DNA of 64,000 nt from Cordylochernes scorpioides (Eukaryota; Arthropoda; Arachnida; Pseudoscorpiones; Chernetidae): contig CP092879.1 in NCBI GenBank assembly GCA_030710605.1, forward strand, positions 47,140,576-47,204,575, read 5' to 3'. This document shows positions 44,583-56,835 of the stretch, in pieces. The translations under genes and the position numbers were made by a program. Numbering within the stretch: position 1 is the first letter of the stretch; each line of letters begins with the position of its first letter. The notes under the pieces were generated by a model that was not told the origin of the DNA, did no database searches, and saw only the letters and a program-made list of their open reading frames with translations.

Positions 44583-44814
44583 CAATCATGGACAAAATTT
44601 AAGGTAATGGAAAGTCTGTAATATCGCTGGTCCTGGTCGTCTACCTTTACTTTTTTTTTTTTTTTGAAGGAGACAGAGTCAATTTTGTTCACACTTGGTT
44701 ATCTCGTGTGTCTTCAATAAAGATCACTGTGTATCAAATATATTTCAGAGTTATTGTCTGAATCCCGATATACATGCTAAAAAGTACAACTTCCTTAAGT
44801 TTTGCCCATGGGTG
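44583..44814 (+). mobile_element. Tc1-type MITE, copy B
   Basis: Counterpart of 14714-14946. The foldback insertion of copy A is absent downstream: ACATAACTAATGAT occurs once at 44923-44936. Confidence 0.75.
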
Positions 44815-45112
44815 TATTTCTTATCTAAAATAATTTTTTGAAATGGTTATTTTTATTGATTCGCTGATTTTTCTCAATTTTTGAAATGTTCATAAATATT
44901 TATAGATCAGGAAGGGGTCAATACATAACTAATGATATTCGACAAGCAAAGAGTCTAAATAATTTGGAAAGTTTTGAGTATGTTGAGTGGCTTTATATAA
45001 CCATTAACATTTTGATAAAAAATTTTGTCATAGCTGGTGTTGTAGCTTTGTCACCGACCCGATTCTGCTTATTTACAGAAATGCGCGATAGATGGCGTTT
45101 AAATTTTTAGTT

Positions 45113-45890
45113 TACACGCATATACATAACTTAAAGAAGATGTAACTTTTAGCATGTATATCGGTATTCAGATAATAACTCTTAAAGATATTTGATACAC
45201 AGTGACTTTTATTGAATACACACGAGTTAACCAAGTGTGAACAAATTTGTTTCAGTCTCCTTCAAAAAAAAAAAAAATTAAAAAAAAAATAAATAAAATA
45301 GACGACCAGCGACATCAAAGACTTTCCACTTCCTTAAGTTTTGTCAATGAGTGTATTTTGACGGTAGAGGTGACATTTTTCTTTTTATAGATCTATCAAT
45401 AGATCAATAGATAGAGAAACCACCAGACGAGATAAATACATGGTATATATATGTACAGTATTAGCATATCTCCATACAAAGTAAAATGCTATAAGGTGTG
45501 TGAAAAGTAACAATTTCTTCATTCTTATCTCCACTCAATCATATTAGGGTGTCAAGCTTGTAAAGCTTGAGACTTTTGATGGTGTCCTCATCATGATTGG
45601 CCGAAGTAGAATGCGTCTGCCTTTGTCATTAAGACTGGGATCACTACTCAGTGGCAGGCCGACTTAGCTCTCAAAGAAATGGCCGCCTCTGACATGAGGA
45701 ACAGACGCCATGTGCAGCCGCTCCTAACATGGAGTACAAACGCTGCTCATCCTGTATCCCTGGATCAGGAGCCCTTACAGGGTACTATCAGCCGGGCCAG
45801 CTGAGCCCAGGTTTTTTAGTGAGTTTGTTACTGCTCCCCACTCCTTTTTCATCCGGGCTTGGGACCGGCAAAGGCGGAGTTACAATTTAA
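45113..45890. repeat. Inverted Tc1-type MITE and dispersed repeat, copy B
   Basis: 45113-45353 corresponds to 15463-15693. 45600-45890 corresponds to 15945-16220. Confidence 0.65.
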
Positions 45891-46075
45891 AACTATTGAA
45901 TAAGGTGTATAAAAATACCAGGTTTCTATCTCTCGTTAGAATTAGTTATTTCTATTATTTGATAGCTAGTGGTATTCCTTTAGGTGATATTTAAGAGAAA
46001 AGTCACAAAGTTACATTATAACATGTCTCTATTCATGATTTAATTGTGAAAAACGTTTTAAAATCACAAAATAGT

Positions 46076-46222
46076 TTCTCACAATGAGTTTCTTTTTATA
46101 TCAAAACGCTAGCTTTCAATCGATAATCGCTCTTCAACGGGTTTAATAAATGATAATGTTTTATTAAACCCGTTGAAGAGCGATTATCGCTTGAAAGCTA
46201 GCGTTTTGATATAAAAATAAAC
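46076..46222. repeat. Foldback palindrome, copy B
   Basis: Counterpart of 16425-16575. Its arms match better than in copy A (AGAGCGATTATCGC against AATAGTGATTATCGC), so this is closer to the original element. Confidence 0.85.
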
Positions 46223-46260
46223 TCATTGTTAGAGAATATTTTGTAATTTATAACTAATTA

Positions 46261-46469
46261 TAGTTATAACTAATTTATTTTACACATATAAATTTACTGG
46301 CAAGGCGCTTCTTTTAAATATCATCAAATATTATCTCTACATACCTTACTCAGTAAGGCTTACTGCAATGATATGAGTTATTGAATGAGAGGGCTTGGCT
46401 CATCAGTAGTGAACCCTCTCAGCGGTTTCGCCAAATTAATCTCTCTCTCTCTCTCTCTGCCTAATACTC
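46261..46469. mobile_element. Retroposon-like insertion with 12-bp duplication (copy B only)
   Basis: 209 bp flanked by TATAACTAATTA (46249-46260, 46470-46481), absent from copy A. It begins like the 36520 element (AATTTACTGGCAAGGCG, CTTACTGCAATGATATGA) but, instead of folding back, continues GGGCTTGGCTCATCAGTAGT, TGAACCCTCTC, AGCGGTTTCGCC and a (CT)n tract. It appears to be the non-palindromic form of the same family. Confidence 0.75.
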
Positions 46470-46780
46470 TATAACTAATTAATTTAATTTAAAATCATAA
46501 CAAGTGTTGTAATCTTACCATAAGGAACGGAAATATCTTTATTTACGGGGCTGCTAACCAGAATGGATGATTTTTGAGCCCCGATGGACGCATAAAGTGG
46601 AATATATACAAAACTCTATATACATTGCACTGTTGGAGAGGCCTGGGGATGGGTGGCCAGGGGATCATCGCCGGGTGAGGACAGGAGAGCCGGGATGTAG
46701 AGGAGGATCAGGGGGGCAGGGTGGTGATCCGCGGAGATCAGTATATTTGGTATGGTAAGACATTGAAGGGGTGTGTCCAG

Positions 46781-49700
46781 GATGGTCCCAAGAGCAACAA
46801 GGCAGGACTTGGGAGGGCCAATCAGGGGACGGCCCCCTGACGATGGACGCCGCCAGATTCAGCGAATGGTGGGAAGGGATGTTCGGAGAGGCGGCCTATC
46901 CTGCCGGGGAGGTAGGGCCTCTAGCCACGCCTCCTAGCCCCGCCCCTTCTACAAGCTCCGCCTCTTCTTCAAGTTCCTTCACTATAAGTTCTAGTGAGGT
47001 CCATACTAGCAATAACTTTGATTCTTCTTTCAGCGATCTCTCAAGGACATACTTTCTGTCCCTATCATCCCCAGTTATCTATTCTTCCTCATCTACTCAA
47101 CTTCCTGCTCAAACTGTTGATGAGAATGTTTATCAAACCAGTCCATTACCATCTCATCATATTGTTGCTTCTCTATCCCACAGAGATTTATCATCCGGCC
47201 AACTAGTTTCTGTTGTAGATCTTGCAAATGAAAGCTTATCTGATGAGTCTACTCAGTTTTTGGGAGATAATTTGATACCGTCCTCTTCTTTGGCAAGCTC
47301 AAGTGAGTCGATGACATTAGTAGACTATGAAGAAATCAATAAAGAAACTCCATCGATAGAAATATCCTTAACAATAGAAGTTTCAGAACAGAATCTGTCA
47401 AGTTCGGTTGATACTTCCAAAGATTCGGTTGCTTCAAACAGCTCATTAGTCGTTAATTCATCTTCAAGGCCACATAGCGATGTGCCAATAGCCGCTTCAG
47501 AAATAAATCCTTCGATGTCATCTGTTGTTGATTCTTCCCCAGATCTCAATGTTTTGAATGAAGATTCTAACCTCCGCTTGTCAACAGGTTTTCCCGAAGT
47601 GCCTTTATTCAATGAAAGTATGCTCTTTTCAGGAGAACTACGTCCCACATCTAGCAATAAGTTGTTGAATGAAAGCTCAGAAGATTTGAAAATTTTATCG
47701 GATATTTTATCAGACTTGGCTGTTACCGATTCTACAACGACATTGTTGATTCCTATAGCGTCCACAACAGAGAAAATATATCCTTCATATGGTGCTGATA
47801 ATACGCTGATTCCTTCCATTCAGATGGATTCTATTCCTATTTCATCCAACTATGCAACTCTTGAAAAACCTCCCGATTTATTCAGTAGATATTTGACTTT
47901 GTCTACTACCCTCGAGACATCAACCACAGAAATTATAGACACGCAACAAACAATATCTCCAACTTTGGAGTCAACTGGATTGGTACTGAAAGTTTCTTCA
48001 CTTTTTCACTCAACTTTTCAAATGAATTCTACAAGTCAGAGCTTCTCTTCGTTAAGTGTAACTTCAAATATTCCACCAACTCTATTGGATTCCATGTCTC
48101 AATCAATTGAAATATTTCCCTTAGATGCATCAATAACTGATGAAATTATTGAAACAGATGATTACCCTCAAAATTCTACATTATCCATTTCTACACTTCA
48201 ATCAACCGTGGAATCAACTATTGCAACGCTAACAATAAATTCTGATTCCAAATTCTTCATCAACCAGACTATACCAGACTATGCAGAAACAGAATCAGTA
48301 AGCATTGTTACTTCGTCTTCTTCAGTTTCAACAGATTCTACTACATCTTTGCTAATAACAAGTGAATCCTATGCCTCAACTCAGCAAAATTTGACTGAAT
48401 ATTCTTCAATGATGATACCTGCACCTTCACAGCAAATTGAACCTCCACCGATCATCAAAGATGACTCAACTCTTGAATACTCGAATACCAAAGACATTCT
48501 GAACACATTGTCTTCTACATTTAGCAGCTTTAGTTCAGCAAATATCTCAACATCTTCAATGACTGAAACCCACTCGCATCCTGCCTCATCAAGCTATCCT
48601 CAAAGTAACATAACTACAGATGACACTGTCTACACTCTAAGTTCCCTTGAACTACAACCAAGTACATTCACTGTTGATATCATTTATACGAATTTAAGTT
48701 CGTTTAACGACCAAATAAGTAAGACTGGAAAGATATTGATAAGATCTCAATCAGATATAAATCTGTCATCTTCTTTCGCAACCAATGATATTCAAATAAC
48801 ATCCAAAAGTTTGCCACTAAGTCAAATGACAGGCCCTGCTGATCATTCTTTTTCAACCACGTACGAAAGTAGTTATTTTCAGAAAAGCCGCATCATAGTG
48901 CATTCAAGTAGAAATCTTAGCTCTGGAATTCTCTTTAGTAGTTTGGTGCAAGAAGGCAGTGGAGTAGTTCATAGCCAAATACCAACTAACATCACGAGAA
49001 TTCAGAATAGCATCAGAACTTCCACACCTACTGGACAGCAGCTTTCCTCGGATTCCATATTTAAGACCGACTCCCTTTTCTATATGACTAATACCACTAA
49101 ACAGGTTAATCAAGCTACAAAGACACTTATACATTCTGATAATCTACAAAACGTTACAATAAAAGATTTAATTAATACTAAGTCTTCCCTGATTCCGTTC
49201 AGTAAAGAAACTTTTAGCTTGAGTACCATTGAGATAGCTCCATCACAAAGTATCGATTCAGTCAGTGTCAAGTCCTACACAGAGGCTACCAAAGATGCTC
49301 CACATTTGCTAAGAACGAATGCCATATCTGATGTTGGCAGCAGCGATCCTCAATATTTCCCCAGCACGCTTCCATTCCCACCGAGCGAAGATGGTTCCAC
49401 TATCAAATTCAGCCTTCGGTTCTATACCTCCAACGAAGATGCCTTCTCCTCTTTCACGCAGACATCAACAACTGCCTCTTCTATAAAGACATCAACAATT
49501 CCCTTCTCGATTATGTTAAAATTTTATCCTTTCTTTTCTCAATTGAACATGTCTTCAATGACTTCAATCCAATCCTCTACTACTGCATTTTCTCTCAAGT
49601 CCATCTTTGACTCGTACTCTTCTCATAAAGACATAAAATCTTCAGTCTCAACCCAGACTATGAAGACAACGCCCTTCAAGTCCAACCTTCCTATTGGCTC

Positions 49701-50458
49701 CTCACATGAGGACACGCCCCCTTCAGTCTCAATGCAGACTACAGTGACCGCACCATCTAAGTCCAGCTTTCATATAAGCTCATCCCATGAAGATACGCCT
49801 CACTATTCTTCAACCCAATCTACGGTTAGCTCACCCTTCAAGTCCAGGCTTCATCTACACTCTTCCCATGAAGACACGCCCCGGTCAGTCTCAACCCAAT
49901 CTACCGTTAGCACACCCTTCAAGTCCAGTCTTTATCTACAATCTTCGCATGAAGACACGCCTTCTTCAGTCTCAACCCAGAGTTCGATTACCATGTCCAC
50001 CAAGTCCAGACTTCATCTACACTCTTCCCAAGAAGACACGTCCCACTATGTCTCAACCCAGTCTACGGTTAGCACGTCCATCAAGCCCAGCCTTCATCTA
50101 CAATCTTCCCATGAAGACACGCCTTCTTCAGTGTCAACCCAGAGTTCGGTGACCACGCCCATCAAGTCCAGCTCTCATTCGTCACCCCACGACACGTTTT
50201 CATCCATCTCAACCAAAACAACAACGATCCCATTCTTCAGCCTTCACGTCCTTTCTTCATCCTCTTTCATCCCAGCATCCTCCTCCACTATCCTGTCCAG
50301 TCCAACTTCAACACTGCCCGGGGACCTCACCACAGTTGTGAGGGCCTCCAGGATCCCGTGGATTCCAGAGGGAAGTACAGAACAATCCAGCATCGAGGAC
50401 ACAGTCACCATCTTTAACTACACCGGGGTCGTGGACAGCTCCTACTGGGTCCGTACTG
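46781..50458 (+). CDS. Mucin-like exon 2, copy B (intact)
   Basis: 3,678 nt with no internal stop: about 1,225 codons between acceptor TCCAG|GA (46779-46780) and donor CTG|GTAAGT. The N-terminal ~60 residues are ordinary (WSQEQQGRTWEGQ, Trp/Gly-rich EWWEGMFGEAAY). Then comes a very long Ser/Thr-rich region with many N-glycosylation sequons, the 27-residue repeats, and a less biased end (TIFNYTGVVDSSYWVRT) that probably begins a folded juxtamembrane domain. With exon 1 as signal peptide this would be a secreted or single-pass membrane mucin. Start and stop codons are not in this exon; the ATG-like start of the open frame is not real. The family is unassigned. Confidence 0.85.
49617..50187 (+). 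repeat. Coding 27-residue tandem repeat, copy B
   Basis: Same seven or so 81-bp units as copy A. Differences are point changes such as PEDTPHFVS to HEDTPHYSS; no unit gain or loss. Confidence 0.9.
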
Positions 50459-51884
50459 GTAAGTTGTCTTTAACCATTCTACTCTCTTGACTAACACCTG
50501 GATTTGATTCTACAATGTCTGTTCATTATCAAGATTATAACATAAAGCAGATCGACTTTTACACTAATAAGTATAATACAAATAAAAAACACCAAAAACG
50601 CGAATGTTTCTTTTCACAAATAAATCAAACTTATACTGCCCTTACTGCTATGGAAAATATATTGGGAGGGCTTGGTTCATCAGTGGTGAACCCTCCCAGC
50701 GGTTTCGCCAATTTAATCTACCAGACCGCCTTTTTATAACTCTAATACGGTATTGGATCATTCTGTTTTTATATGCAACACCGAAAGGTGGAATCTTAGA
50801 AATGGTATTTAAGCTAACTATGGACATAAGCTTTTAGGACAGTAGAATTACATTTAAATATTTGCTTCGAGCATTGCTCTTCCGCAAACAATAAGGACAA
50901 GGCCAGTTAGACCAGAGTTCCTTTTTATTACTTGCGCTCACTGGTAGGGTTGGACTTTTGCAAGAATCGGGAGCAATTGAAGCAAATCTTTTTTCAGAAA
51001 AAAAGTGCCCAATGTGTGAATCGATCCCGGATCGTGACTGTCGAAAATAGACGGTTTATACCACTCTTTCACCAATCCACTATCCTATACCTAATCTAAA
51101 TAGATTTGAAAAAATAAACGTATAAAAATTTAAAATGAAAAAAGAGATTATTTATAACCCATAGAGCGCAGAACGCCAACTACCCGGACTGTCCAGCTCA
51201 CCATTATGGAATAGTGCCAAGAACTTTTAATCACGTCCTGAGTGGATTTCTGAGTTGAACCAGTTAACCAGGATTGACCAGTTACCATGTTGAGGTCGAG
51301 TCTGGCCATAGATGTAGGATTGAGGTGGGTCAGTCCAAGCAGGATAGCTATTTGCATTCTATGTCTCAGGAAAGTTGGGATATATAAAGACGACTTATAA
51401 AAGTAATTCTCTATTGATAATGTTGAAGTTTGAGGGACAAACGTAATCATACCCAGAATTTTTTTTATCTTTATTTATATAAATATTAGTTGGCTCGAAC
51501 AAACAACTTCTTTAATTCAACTACCTATATACCTGCAATGGCCACCCCACTAGCAGAAATTGTTCAATTAGCTCTCTCAACCAATCGAATTCCTCTAATC
51601 CCCGACTTAGCAGATCACGTGAAGTAAAACGACCAATTAGAGCTTCTAAATCTTAAGCTTTGTTGGTTCTTTGTTGTTGGAAGGAACACCATTAGCAATA
51701 ATGACCAAACACCGAGGGAAAATCTATTGGAACCTTCAACATTATCTGGAATGTAATTTGAGATATATCAATTACGTTAGGACACAATGGTTCCCATTTT
51801 TTTTTCCATCGGCGATCCAAACACTCCAAGTTAAATATAAAACTTTGGATAAATAGTAGAATAAACTTTAGACTTAACACAATA
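50459..51884. other. Intron 2 start, copy B
   Basis: Collinear with copy A but without the solo LTR (junction near 51100) and without the Gypsy element (GATAATGTTGAAG at about 51417-51430). The hairpin motif is at 50660-50710. The small ORF of copy A is interrupted by TAA at about 51626. No gene called. Confidence 0.7.
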
Positions 51885-52098
51885 CAAGGTTGTCTCAAAA
51901 GTTCGTAAACACTTGCAAAAAATTGAAATACCAATATTATTCTACATATAATTATTCGCCGTTATGTATAATTTCTTTGTATTATGTATAAAGAAATTGT
52001 ACTGTGTATTATTATGTATTCGCCATAATAATATTATTCGCAAAGTAATAAGAAAAACAACGTTTTTAAGAAAAACAGGAACTTTTGGGACAACCTTA
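51885..52098. mobile_element. Mariner-type MITE, second site (copy B only)
   Basis: 214 bp. CAAGGTTGTCTCAAAAGTTCG at the left and ...CTTTTGGGACAACCTTA at the right, TA flanks. Same family as 26523-26942, but inserted about 30 bp to the right of that site and in opposite orientation: its left part matches the right part of the other (GTAAACACTTGCAAAAA). Confidence 0.85.
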
Positions 52099-52380
52099 TA
52101 TACATATAGAAAAATAAATAATTTGAATAAAACTAGATGAATTCCAGCTCTACGAACAGATTTAGAATGACAGCCACTGAGTCTTATAAAAGTTTTACCT
52201 TAATCAAAAATGTTTGTATCATTATATCAGTACCATTGCCAATATCCCATCATTAAAATGCTTAAAAATTCAAACTATTTTTGTGCATTTTACGCATCAA
52301 ATTAATATGTTTTTCAATTACTTCCTCAATATATGAAAAAGTATAACTCTTTGATTCTAACATATTTAAAAACATATATA

Positions 52381-53247
52381 TGGTATTTTAAACCAACAAC
52401 CCCATATTGTATATAACACTTATAATAAGATTTAATGTTGTATAATAGAAACACATCTGTAAATGATTATACGTATTATTGACATGTGTCTTTACATCAT
52501 CATATGTAATGTAATTTGTACAAACTGAGAATAAATTAATAAAAATCTGTAATAGATTAAGAGTTGAGCTAAGCAAGAGATATAAGTCATAACGTCAAAA
52601 TCGAGATAGATTTAGAACTCCCACAACAAGGTCTAAAAATGGATCAGACCACCCACACTTCACATCTGGTGGAATGCAAAGCCCCCTCTCACACCTGGTG
52701 ACATGCAAAGCCCCCTTTCTCAGAAACGGCCCCCTGTCACATAAGGTCCCCCCGTCTTTAACCTATAAATACAGTCACTTTACAGTCACTTGACAGTTAG
52801 TTCACCCTCAGCGCAAGCTTACGTCGGTTGTCACCAAGGTCCTCCTCATTCACCATGTAGACTTGTAAGGACTCTTCTATCTCCATCTTTCGCTCCTAGC
52901 TCAACTTTTATCTGTTAACGGAACTTTCTTAGTGCAACTGTGTCTTCGTTTTTTGTGTGGACATTCCCAAGCTTTCCACTCTGCCTCGACCACGACTGCC
53001 TGTACTCTGTGAGGACTTTTAAAGGACTTACAAGGTGCAGAGAGGTACTGGAAAACTCCCCATCCTGACTGTTCCTCTCGGTCAACACAGTATAGCGAGA
53101 GTCAGCACCTCATCATCACAAAGTTAATCGACAGGATTCTACAAGAGCTACCAGAACTTCAACTCATTACAGCTAGTCGACAGGATATTGCAGAGGCTAC
53201 CAGACCTCATCTTATTACATTAGTCGACAGTATCTCATCTCATTACA
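52381..53247 (+). repeat. 5' LTR of the 6-kb element
   Basis: Contains a promoter-like block: C-rich repeats (GCAAAGCCCCCTTTCTCAG), then CCTATAAATACAG (TATA box near 52764) and an initiator-like CAGTTAGTTCA about 30 bp on. The LTR end has short direct repeats of ATTAGTCGACAG. No convincing tRNA primer site follows it. Confidence 0.88.
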
Positions 53248-56200
53248 TTAGTCGACAGGATGACCAAAACGAAGGATGACACAACGAAGAAGGTAAGAAG
53301 CCTGTCCAGATAGGAAGCGAGAAAGAGCAAAGATGGAGGAACAAACCGACCATTCCAACGAAACGACAAAGCAATCTCTTTCCCAAAAAGAGGTATTTAC
53401 GGAAGAAACGACGCCCCAAGGGACCTCCGCAGACCTGCTAACCGATCGCCAACGCCAGGAGCAAGCTGTCTGACCACCTCTACGACACAGTCGAAATTCC
53501 CGCAAGCCATGGAAATCGAGGAGCAGAATGATGCAAACCCTGTGAGAAATTCACCACCTTCGGCCTGACACCGACAATGCTCAAGACGACAAGCTGCCAT
53601 CATCTTTCCAGAAGTTACAAGCTTCTACAAGCTTTACATGGAGCGATTTCCACGACAGCAGGACGACCACCAAAGACCAAGTCTCATGACTGAACTTTCA
53701 TCCAAATTGTAAGTTTTTAAAAACCTACCTTAACCTTATGCTCAACTTCACAACTTGATTCCCCATAAATTTTGTATTTATATTTTCACTTTAAGCATTT
53801 TAAAATCAATTTTTACCTTTTTATATCATTTTTTATTCAATTTTTAAAACTTTCACATTCTCATTGATCAAATTTCTTTAATTTTTAATCAGATTATAAA
53901 TTTCAAGTTATTACTCTCAATTTTACTTTAAAAAAAAAATTTCGCCCATCACGCATTTTTACTAATTTACTAATCTCACATGCCTTTCCTAAATTTACCT
54001 AAAATGGCATTATCCAAAGCTACGACTTGAAAAAAAAATCATTATTATTTTTTTTTTTTAAATCTCATTCATCATAATTCTCAACTTATTTTTGTTTTAC
54101 TTATTAGTTATCTTTATACCAAAAGACCAATATCTTTATCAATTCTTAAAATTTGGTAATGTTCACCATTTTAAGTAAGCGCCCAATTCAAATTATTTGT
54201 AACTCTCACGACATTGCCCTTTTATAAGAATCATTTTAACTACCATAATCAACAATTTAAAAAGTATATTCAAATTTTAAATATAAATTAACATAGGTGA
54301 AACACATTTTTTTAATTGCAAAAATCGGAAGATACAATATCTTCAAAAACACCACTAGGGAAAACAACTATCTTTCCCAAAACAAGTTAAAGATAAAGAT
54401 TCACTCCACTTCACCGCCAGTAGCTAATTTAAGTCACAGCCTTCCAAAACGATTACAATCGTTAATATTCGAGGATAAATACACTCCCTCATCTTTCCTT
54501 TTACATGCATATTTAATCATCAACAAATCTCTCTCAACAAACGTTGCAACACACACACACATCACTTTATCCAATTGGCAACAATTTTTAGTGCGCGACT
54601 TAACACACAAATCCAAATTTCGAGTCACACAAGCGCCACTTAGCTCTATATCGTCGCCACAATAAAATAATTTCACATTAAGCGTGCCACATCCACTAAC
54701 AGTCAAATATTCTCTCGATGTGTTTCATACAACAACCACCCATGACTTTATTAAATTTGTTATTCATGGTGAAACAGGTTAGATTTGTACCAAACTAAGA
54801 CTTCACGTGACACCTTTTCATTCACATTTCTCACTTCGTGTCACAGTGCCATACCACAAAACTTTTTCACTTTTCAGGCCAAAGACGCCTTCACGCCTGT
54901 GACACCACATCTAACCTCAAAGCGTGTCCACGTCGAAAGTCATATCTTTCACTCACTTCTAGCCTGAAACATCGTATAACAATCTTATTAAGTCTAAACA
55001 ACTTCAAAAACACAAACACTTACGAACATCGAGAAAACTATATTTTCAAATAGGCAAGAAAATTGCCAACTTCAACAAAAGGAGAAAGTCAGTTTCAAGT
55101 AAATCTCAAACCAAGAAAACCATCCCACATGTGTGACCACCCCAAAAATAGAATTTCCGTGAAAAAAAGGAAGTGGACGCCCTTTATGACGTCACTCCCC
55201 TTGGTCACTGCTATCTTTGGACATGCCCTCTCTTCCCCCTCAAGGCAGATCTTCATGACCGCTATCTTTATATGCGCCATTTTTTTAAACACATGTTTCA
55301 TACTAATCATTTAGATTTCCTCGAGAATCTCACAAACGCCTTAATCACAACACACAACATACATTAAACATTTTACATGTTAATTGATATCACCAATTAA
55401 ACAATTGGGTTAAGTCTTATATAGACTTTATAACGCGAAAGAGAAATCATTCTCTAAATACCAGCATTTTGGACAAATGAAAATGTCATTTCACGTATTC
55501 CCAGCTTCAGAGAGTCAAAAACACCAATGTTTACCAATGGGATATGATCTACACACAACAGTTGTAACTTTTCTTAAAAAGAGACAATTTTTATTCAATT
55601 TTACACTACTTAAAATTTATCCAATCATTAATAACCTTTAATTATATTTGAATTTTTGTATAAAATCTTGAATAATTATTTTTATTTTTACCTTTCAATT
55701 ATATAATCAAATTTTTAATCCAACATTAAAAAAAAAAAAAACTTTAATCAAATTTACTTTTATTTTCATGATATTATTTTGGTATTGCAAAACATCTAAT
55801 TGTTTCAAAAATTATTTTTATTTTATTATTTATTATATCTTTTATATATTACATGTTTAATTTTGTCCACTTACACTTTTTGTACCCGCAATCATATTTC
55901 TATATTTCTATTCACTATATTTTATTTGTTTAAATACCTTTATTATCTGACAATGTTTATCATCAACTATCGGGCATCTACAACAATCGTTTTCAACAAT
56001 CATATTCTTTAACCAATTCCCTATATTTTTCATCACTATCTTTTCAGTCATTGCGTCACATAAACGTAGAAAAACGACAGCACTGCTTGACAATTTATTT
56101 TTTGATTTCGTAATTCAACAAACTCTTTGAAAACACAGTTCCCCAGATTTAAAAATCCCAACTTCTGGCCTGAACACGCTTCAAGAGTTTATTTCAATTC

Positions 56201-56835
56201 ATCCGCAGAGCACAATCACCAACGCATGCACAAAGCGTTCACTTTTTTCAACTTTCAATTTTTTTTCAGCTCTAGCGGATCACATTCAACCTTTGATTTC
56301 GAGTCAAGTCAGATCACCTACTGTCGCTACAATTCTACTTATCGCATGACTCTATTTCACTCCTTTCCCAATCATATTAATAAGCAACTTTTCTTCAACA
56401 ACTTTTAACCCAATAATCCTAAAATTGTGACAAAACACTGTAACCCTTATATAGGTTCGCAAGTGAAACATTGCCAAGGAAGACAGCTCAAGTCTATAAC
56501 CTCGCTTTGCACCTAGATCTAAGTATTTGGTTTACATGTGCACTTCTAACAATTGCATATTCTTCAACTACTAACCCTTTCCAACGCCCGCCAATATTCT
56601 CTTAGAATGTGAATTTTTATGTCATCATTTTATTTTAATCATCTTTTTTTTTTTTAAATCAAACAAAAATGTCATTTTTATTTCACTTTTATATATCCAA
56701 ACAAATCATCTTGTTATAGCCCTTTTTAACCCCACAGTTTAAATTAATTAAAATAAATTTTAATTACTTACCTGTGTTAGAGAGGCTTTATCCGCCTAAA
56801 CTCGGATAAACCCTTTCACTCCCGGGGCCCATCTA
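53248..56835. other. Interior of the LTR element, no gene
   Basis: AT-rich, with poly(A)/poly(T) tracts. ORFs up to 122 codons (54297-54665) show no recognisable domain. The right end has GGTTTATCCGAG-type sequence and CCCGGGGCCCATC just before the 3' LTR; no clear polypurine tract was seen. Confidence 0.6.

Noticed and set aside
54297-54665. 122-codon ORF inside the 6-kb LTR element
   Set aside because: No domain, low-complexity composition, surrounded by AT-rich non-coding sequence; likely chance.
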